18,291 nt of DNA from JBEKTY01 sp049515555 (GTDB lineage Bacteria; Planctomycetota; Planctomycetia; Pirellulales; Thermoguttaceae). Made by a program: the position numbers and the translations under genes. This document shows positions 13,991-18,291 of the stretch, one piece after another. The notes beneath the pieces are model-generated. The model was not told where the DNA came from. It saw only the letters and a list, made by a program, of their open reading frames with translations, and made no database searches. Each line of letters begins with the position of its first letter. The first letter of the stretch is position 1. Location: contig JBEKTY010000244.1 in NCBI GenBank assembly GCA_049515555.1, forward strand, positions 1 to 18,291. The letters run 5' to 3'.

Positions 13991-15304
13991 ATGACCGCCT
14001 TCCCGGAAGTCCAGAAAATTGCCTACGAGGGTCCGCAATCGAAGAACCCTCTCGCATTCCGCCAGTACAACGCGGGCGAAGTGGTGGCGGGCAAGACCAT
14101 GAAGGAGCATCTCCGCTTCAGCGTGGCCTATTGGCACACGATGCGGGGAACGGGCTCCGACCCCTTCGGGCCCGGCACCATGCTCCGCCCTTGGGAGGGG
14201 AACATCGATTCGGTGGACAACGCCATCCATCGGGTCCGCGTGGCCTTCGAGTTCATGGACAAGCTCGGCGCCCCGTTCTTCTGCTTCCACGACCGCGACG
14301 TGGCCCCGGAGGGCAAGACCCTGGCCGACAGCAATCGGAACCTGGACGCCGTGGTGAAGATCATCAAGGAGGAGATGCAGCGGACGGGGATCAAGCTGCT
14401 GTGGGGGACGGCCAACCTGTTCAGCAATCCGCGGTACATGCACGGGGCGGCCACCAGTTGCAACGCCGACGCCTTCGCCTTCGCCGCCGCCCAGGTGAAG
14501 AAGGCCCTGGAGGTGACCAAGGAGCTGGGCGGCGCCGGCTACGTGTTCTGGGGCGGACGCGAAGGCTACCAGTCCTTCCTCAATACCGACATGAAACGCG
14601 AGGTGGACCACCTGGCCCGATTCATGCACCTGGCCGTCGACTATGCCCGGCAGATCGGCTTTGCCGGCCAGTTCTATTTCGAGCCCAAGCCCAAGGAGCC
14701 CACCAAGCACCAGTACGACTTCGACGCCGCGGCGTGCATCAATTTCCTGCGGGCTTGCGGCCTGGGCGACAAGATCAAGCTGAACATCGAGACCAACCAT
14801 GCTACGCTGGCCGGCCACTCGGTCGAGCACGAGCTGGAATACGCCGCCATGCAGGGCTTCCTGGGCTCGGTCGACGCCAATACCGGCGACCTGCTGCTGG
14901 GCTGGGACACCGACCAGTTCCCCACCGACGTCTACCTGACGACCCGCATTATGCTGCCGATCCTGAAGCACGGCGGCTTTACCACCGGCGGCTTGAACTT
15001 CGATGCCAAGGTACGGCGGGAGAGCTTCGAGCCGATCGACCTGTTCCACGCCCACGTGGGCGGCATGGATGCCTTCGCCAAGGGCCTCAAGATTGCGGCC
15101 GCCATCCTGGCCGACGGCGAGATGGCCCGCATGGTCCAGGAGCGCTACAGCTCCTGGGACAGCGGCGTAGGGGCCGACATCGAGGCCGGCAAGCAGGATT
15201 TCAGCTCGCTGGAGAAGTACATCCTGGCCAAGGGCGACGCGGCGCCCAACCAGAGCGGCCGCCAGGAGCTGTTCGAGAACGTTTTGAACCGCTACGTGTT
15301 CTAA
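13991..15304 (+). CDS. xylA: Xylose isomerase
   Basis: Interconverts D-xylose and D-xylulose (and glucose/fructose). 437 residues, the length of the larger class II enzymes. Key residues are visible: the FHDRD catalytic His100/Asp103, VFWGGREGY (186-193), the first metal ligand Glu231 in YFEPKPKEPTKHQ with Lys233/235, and Glu267 and His270 in NIETNHATLAGHS. Also visible are the metal-site Asp cluster LGWDTDQFPTD and the C-terminal NFDAKVRRES / DLFHAHVGGMD. The ATG at 13991 is preceded by AGGAG (13978-13982). It converges on the HAD gene, with its TAA overlapping that gene's TAG by 3 nt. No xylulokinase is in the window. The upstream 230 bp contain the purine/pyrimidine repeats. Confidence 0.98.
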   Translation: MTAFPEVQKIAYEGPQSKNPLAFRQYNAGEVVAGKTMKEHLRFSVAYWHTMRGTGSDPFGPGTMLRPWEGNIDSVDNAIHRVRVAFEFMDKLGAPFFCFHDRDVAPEGKTLADSNRNLDAVVKIIKEEMQRTGIKLLWGTANLFSNPRYMHGAATSCNADAFAFAAAQVKKALEVTKELGGAGYVFWGGREGYQSFLNTDMKREVDHLARFMHLAVDYARQIGFAGQFYFEPKPKEPTKHQYDFDAAACINFLRACGLGDKIKLNIETNHATLAGHSVEHELEYAAMQGFLGSVDANTGDLLLGWDTDQFPTDVYLTTRIMLPILKHGGFTTGGLNFDAKVRRESFEPIDLFHAHVGGMDAFAKGLKIAAAILADGEMARMVQERYSSWDSGVGADIEAGKQDFSSLEKYILAKGDAAPNQSGRQELFENVLNRYVF

Positions 15305-15918
15305 TAGTTAAACCGTACCCCTCGTCCGCGCAGTTCCGCCACCAGCTCGGGCGTCGAAGTGTACTGTACCGCGTCGATCCCCACCGAGCGGGCCCCGGCG
15401 ATGTGCGCGGGGAAATCATCGGTGTAGAAGATCTCTTCGGGCGGGCAGCCGGCCATTTCGACCGCCTTGCGGAAGATCGCCGCATCGGGCTTGCAGGCCC
15501 CGATCCGGTAGCTCAGGGCGTAGACGGAAAAACTCTGCCGCAGGATCGCGTAGCGCCGGAAACAATGCTCCCAGTGGCCTTCGCAGGTGTTGGAGAGGAC
15601 ACCCAGCCGATAGCCCGCCTGGCCGAGCTGGGCCACCACGGGCAGGAGCGACGCGTTGAGCGTGAAGATGTCGTTGGCCGCCCGCGCCAATGCGTCGTGG
15701 TCCGGCCGGGTGCCGGTCAGGCGGCCGAACGCCAGGTAGAACTCGCGGCTGGAGATTCGCCCCGACTCATACTGGGCCTGCAGTCCGCCGCTGAAGACGG
15801 CCTCGGCCACGCGGGCCGGCTCGATGCCCGCCACCGCCCCCATCTGCTTGCAAAGCTGCTCGATGCTGAAGTCGACCAGCACTTTTCCCAGATCGAAATA
15901 AATGAATTCAGGCGTCAT
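15301..15918 (-). CDS. HAD-superfamily phosphatase (HAD-IA, YihX-like)
   Basis: 205 residues. Motif I is YFDLGKVLVDF with nucleophile Asp9; the second motif-I position is Gly11 rather than Asp, as in YihX-like and related HAD-IA proteins (FDLGNVIVD type). Motif II is VLSNT (Ser109), motif III Lys143 in CKPDAAIFRKA, and motif IV DD (167-168) in IFYTDDFPAHIAGA. The helical cap follows motif I (residues 15-90). YihX acts on alpha-D-glucose-1-phosphate, but substrate cannot be read from sequence and neighbouring xylA only hints at sugar phosphates. Loss of the second motif-I Asp raises a question about phosphatase chemistry, though family members with this sequence are active. The stop codon overlaps the xylA stop. 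Confidence 0.9.
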   Translation of the reverse strand: MTPEFIYFDLGKVLVDFSIEQLCKQMGAVAGIEPARVAEAVFSGGLQAQYESGRISSREFYLAFGRLTGTRPDHDALARAANDIFTLNASLLPVVAQLGQAGYRLGVLSNTCEGHWEHCFRRYAILRQSFSVYALSYRIGACKPDAAIFRKAVEMAGCPPEEIFYTDDFPAHIAGARSVGIDAVQYTSTPELVAELRGRGVRFNY

Positions 15919-15934
15919 TGCCGCTCCCAGACGG

Positions 15935-16030
15935 TTGACAGAAAAATGTGGGACAGAAAAATAATGATGCGGCCGTACAGCCGAGCGGCCGCCCTTCGCC
16001 CCGTCTTTCTGTCCCCCATTTTTCTGTCAA
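15935..16030. repeat. Long imperfect inverted repeat (GACAGAAAAATG element)
   Basis: Left arm 15935-15959 (TTGACAGAAAAATG..., then GGGACAGAAA) and right arm 16006-16030 are reverse complements over 25 bp with one mismatch. Each arm contains GACAGAAA twice. A nested GC stem occurs in the 46-nt loop, GCGGCCG (15969-15975) with CGGCCGC (15986-15992). It separates the divergent HAD and ilvD genes. It looks like a palindromic intergenic element of the REP/MITE class and could fold as one long hairpin in either transcript. Confidence 0.88.
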
Positions 16031-16090
16031 AAATACCGTTGTCGCTGCCCGGCCGCAAGCTCCCTCTACCATTTTCGCCCGCTCTTCACT

Positions 16091-16096
16091 TATAAT
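16091..16096 (+). promoter_or_regulatory. TATAAT -10 box upstream of ilvD
   Basis: A perfect TATAAT lies 36 nt before the ilvD ATG, giving a leader of about 30 nt that contains GAGGGAACC as ribosome binding site. No recognisable -35 hexamer is found at 16-18 nt spacing. No attenuator or leader peptide typical of branched-chain amino acid operons is visible in the short leader. Confidence 0.45.
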
Positions 16097-16132
16097 GGCT
16101 GAATTCGTTTCTAGCCTGAGGGAACCAAAACC

Positions 16133-17965
16133 ATGCGATCCGACACCGTGAAGCTGGGCGATGCCCGCGCCCCCCACCGCAGCCTGCTCCGGGCCACCGG
16201 CGTGGCCGACGCGGATTTCAGCAAGCCCTTCATCGCCGTCTGCAATAGTTATACCGACATCATCCCCGGCCACGTGCACCTGGACAAGGTCGGCGAGCTG
16301 GTCAAGGAGTGCGTCCGCCGCGCCGGCGGCGTGCCCTTCGTGTTCAACACGATCGGCGTCGACGACGGCATTGCCATGGGCCACGCGGGGATGAAATATT
16401 CGCTGCCCAGCCGCGAGATCATCGCCGACTCGGTCGAGACGATGATCCAGGCGCATTGCTTCGACGGCATGATCTGCATCCCCAATTGCGACAAGATCGT
16501 GCCCGGCATGCTCATGGCCGCCGTCCGCACGAACATCCCCACGGTCTTCGTCAGCGGCGGGCCGATGGAGGCCGGGCGGACCCCCGACGGCAAGACGGTG
16601 GACCTGGTGGACGTGTTCGTCGGCGCCGCGGCCAAGCAGGACGGCAAAATGTCGGCCGCCGAACTGCTGGCCCTGGAGAAGGCGGGCTGCCCCACCTGCG
16701 GCTCCTGCTCCGGTCTGTTCACGGCCAACAGCATGAACTGCCTGTGCGAGGCCCTGGGCATGGCCCTGCCCAACAACGGCACGCTGCTGGCCACCAGCGT
16801 CGAGCGGCGGCGGCTCTTCGAGCGGGCTGCCCGGCGGATCGTCGAGATGGTTCTGGGCTTCGACCGCCAGGGCCAGGGCCACGGCCTGCTGCCCCGCGAG
16901 ATCGTCACCGCCGAGTCGATCGACAACGCCATGATCCTCGACATGGCCATGGGCGGCAGCACGAACACCGTGCTGCACATGCTGGCCGTGGCCCAGGAGG
17001 CGGGCGTGGCCTACGGCATCGAGCGGATCAACGTGCTCAGCCACCGCACGCCCAACGTGTGCAAGGTCGCCCCCAGCAGCAGCTATCACGTCGAGAACGT
17101 GCACAACGCGGGCGGGGTGCACACGATCCTGGGCAGCATCGAGCGCGGCCGCCCGGGACTGCTGCACCTGGATTGCCCCACCGTCGCCGGCCAGACGCTG
17201 GGCCGGAACATCGCCCAGTACGACCTGCGGGCCGCGGGCGTGGCCCAAGAGGCCCTCGAGCTGGCCGCCGTTACCGCCGGCGGCCAACGCACCAGCCAGG
17301 GCATGGTCGTCGAGCGCAAGGCCAACACCATTCGCGATCTGACCAATGCCGATCTGGGCTTCGATCCCTACGACTGCATCCGCGAGGTCGATAACGCCTA
17401 TAGCCAGGAGGGCGGCCTGGTGATCCTCTTCGGCAACCTGGCGCCGAAAGGGGCGGTGGTCAAGGCGGCCGGCGTGCGGCCGGAAATGCTGCGGCACACC
17501 GGCCCGGCCGTCATCTTCGAGGCCGAGCCCGACGCCTACGCGGGGATCGTCAACGGCCGCGTAAAGGCCGGCGACGTGGTAGTGATTCGCTACGAAGGCC
17601 CTCGCGGCGGGCCCGGCATGCAGGAAATGCTGGCACCCACCTCGGCCATCAAGGGCATGGGACTGGACAACCACGTGGCCCTGGTGACCGACGGCCGCTT
17701 CTCGGGCGGCACGGCCGGGGCCTGCATCGGACACGTCAGCCCCGAGGCCGCCGCCGGCGGCCCCATCGCACTGCTCCAGGACGGCGACATCGTCGAGATC
17801 GACATCCCCGCCCACACCCTGAACGTCCGCCTGAGCGAGGCCGAGCTGGCCGCCCGGGCCCGAGGGTGGCAGCCCCCCCCGCCGCGCTTCACCACCGGCT
17901 GCCTCGGCAAGTACGCCTCGATGGCCACCAGCGCCGACACCGGCGCGGTGCTGCGGTGGAAATAG
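16133..17965 (+). CDS. ilvD: Dihydroxy-acid dehydratase
   Basis: Converts 2,3-dihydroxy-isovalerate and 2,3-dihydroxy-3-methylvalerate to 2-keto acids, the third step of valine/isoleucine synthesis. 610 residues, close to the 616 of E. coli IlvD, and similar throughout. It starts MRSDTVKLGDARAPHRSLLRATG. Iron-sulfur and active-site motifs are CNSYTDIIPGHVHL, CIPNCDKIVPGML (Cys119), CPTCGSCSGLFTANSMNC and GGSTNTVLHM. C-terminal landmarks are RYEGPRGGPGMQEML, DGRFSGGT and GHVSPEAAAGG. A Shine-Dalgarno GAGGGAACC lies about 9 nt upstream of the ATG. It is an isolated gene here, without ilvBHC next to it; the following membrane protein starts 36 nt after the stop. Confidence 0.98.
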   Translation: MRSDTVKLGDARAPHRSLLRATGVADADFSKPFIAVCNSYTDIIPGHVHLDKVGELVKECVRRAGGVPFVFNTIGVDDGIAMGHAGMKYSLPSREIIADSVETMIQAHCFDGMICIPNCDKIVPGMLMAAVRTNIPTVFVSGGPMEAGRTPDGKTVDLVDVFVGAAAKQDGKMSAAELLALEKAGCPTCGSCSGLFTANSMNCLCEALGMALPNNGTLLATSVERRRLFERAARRIVEMVLGFDRQGQGHGLLPREIVTAESIDNAMILDMAMGGSTNTVLHMLAVAQEAGVAYGIERINVLSHRTPNVCKVAPSSSYHVENVHNAGGVHTILGSIERGRPGLLHLDCPTVAGQTLGRNIAQYDLRAAGVAQEALELAAVTAGGQRTSQGMVVERKANTIRDLTNADLGFDPYDCIREVDNAYSQEGGLVILFGNLAPKGAVVKAAGVRPEMLRHTGPAVIFEAEPDAYAGIVNGRVKAGDVVVIRYEGPRGGPGMQEMLAPTSAIKGMGLDNHVALVTDGRFSGGTAGACIGHVSPEAAAGGPIALLQDGDIVEIDIPAHTLNVRLSEAELAARARGWQPPPPRFTTGCLGKYASMATSADTGAVLRWK

Positions 17966-18001
17966 TGGATGCTGAAAGCTGGAGGCTTTGCTGCCGGTGA
18001 G

Positions 18002-18291
18002 ATGACAAGGCCAGTTTCAACTAACGAAAACAGATCGTCTCTGGTGCCGCCGCTTGGCCACAAGCGGAAAAGACGATCCCTGGCTTGGTTCATTGTCGTT
18101 GCCGTTTTGGTTTCATCGGCCCTTGCGGCTGTCGGGACCTTGCTCGCCGCCGCGCACTACCGGAAGCTTTCCGCGGGCGGTTTCGGGGGCAATGGTGGAT
18201 TTGCATTCTTGGGTGAAGCAATCCGCGGCACGTTCTTGGCGGCGCTCGTGGGGGCATTTGCAGGAAGTATGCTTGTTCTGTTCTCATACCC
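18002..18291 (+). CDS. Small membrane protein, partial (3' end outside window)
   Basis: The frame opens at the ATG at 18002 (MTRPVSTNENRSSL) and continues to the window edge for 96 residues. A basic segment (HKRKRRS) precedes a first transmembrane helix (LAWFIVVAVLVSSALAAVGTLLAAA). A glycine-rich loop (AGGFGGNGGFAF) and a second hydrophobic helix (TFLAALVGAFAGSMLVLFSY) follow. The basic patch before helix 1 predicts an inside N-terminus. GGAGG occurs 16 nt upstream of the ATG and GGTGAG directly before it, so the start is uncertain. No family is recognised. Base composition is less GC-rich at the 5' end than in ilvD. Confidence 0.6.
   Translation, partial: MTRPVSTNENRSSLVPPLGHKRKRRSLAWFIVVAVLVSSALAAVGTLLAAAHYRKLSAGGFGGNGGFAFLGEAIRGTFLAALVGAFAGSMLVLFSY

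Noticed and set aside
15908..17815. 635-codon minus-strand open frame opposite ilvD
   Set aside because: IlvD on the plus strand matches its family along the whole length; the antisense frame is His/Ala/Gly/Val-rich without motifs.

Overview
The window is GC-rich and gene-dense. It looks like a chromosomal segment of a planctomycete, possibly of the Pirellulales/Thermogutta type. This is inferred from the gene mix: a ThiD2-ThiE fusion, Uma2 nucleases, a very large secreted glycosidase-like protein, a Clp ATPase of the ClpC type, and several palindromic or heptameric intergenic repeats. It has not been checked by any database search.

Layout. 1-1358 (-): 5' two-thirds of uvrB (nucleotide excision repair), cut by the left edge. 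1535-4798 (+): a 1087-residue exported glycoside-hydrolase-like protein, followed by a G-rich repeat. 4708-6893 (-): an islet of toxin-antitoxin-like genes: a Phd-like small protein, a Uma2 nuclease, a nucleotidyltransferase-fold protein, and hicB-hicA with a hicA that looks frameshifted. 6908-9972 (-): a membrane TPR-like protein followed by clpC. The clpC gene is broken near its 5' end, where the second Clp N-terminal repeat is missing and the frame changes. 9973-10422: a repeat-filled divergent intergenic region. 10423-12134 (+): the ThiD2-ThiE fusion and a CYTH-domain protein. 12212-13761 (+): a HEPN-domain protein, a small BolA-like protein of unknown function overlapping it by ATGA, and a short-chain dehydrogenase. 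13991-15304 (+): xylose isomerase, converging on a HAD phosphatase (-, 15301-15918) with overlapping stop codons. 16133-17965 (+): ilvD. 18002-end (+): start of a small membrane protein.

Housekeeping metabolism (thiamine, xylose, branched-chain amino acids), DNA repair and proteostasis genes are interleaved with small defence/TA-like modules. The modules are the least explained part. The best candidate for an undescribed system is the HEPN + BolA-like pair at 12212-12942. It has its own TATAAT box only 11 nt before the start codon and lacks the usual MNT nucleotidyltransferase partner.

Three unrelated long inverted repeats (9986-10064, 11464-11541, 15935-16030) and heptamer tandem repeats show that the intergenic regions are colonised by small repetitive elements. 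One of these is predicted to be transcribed as a long hairpin in the 5' leader of the TPR-clpC transcript.
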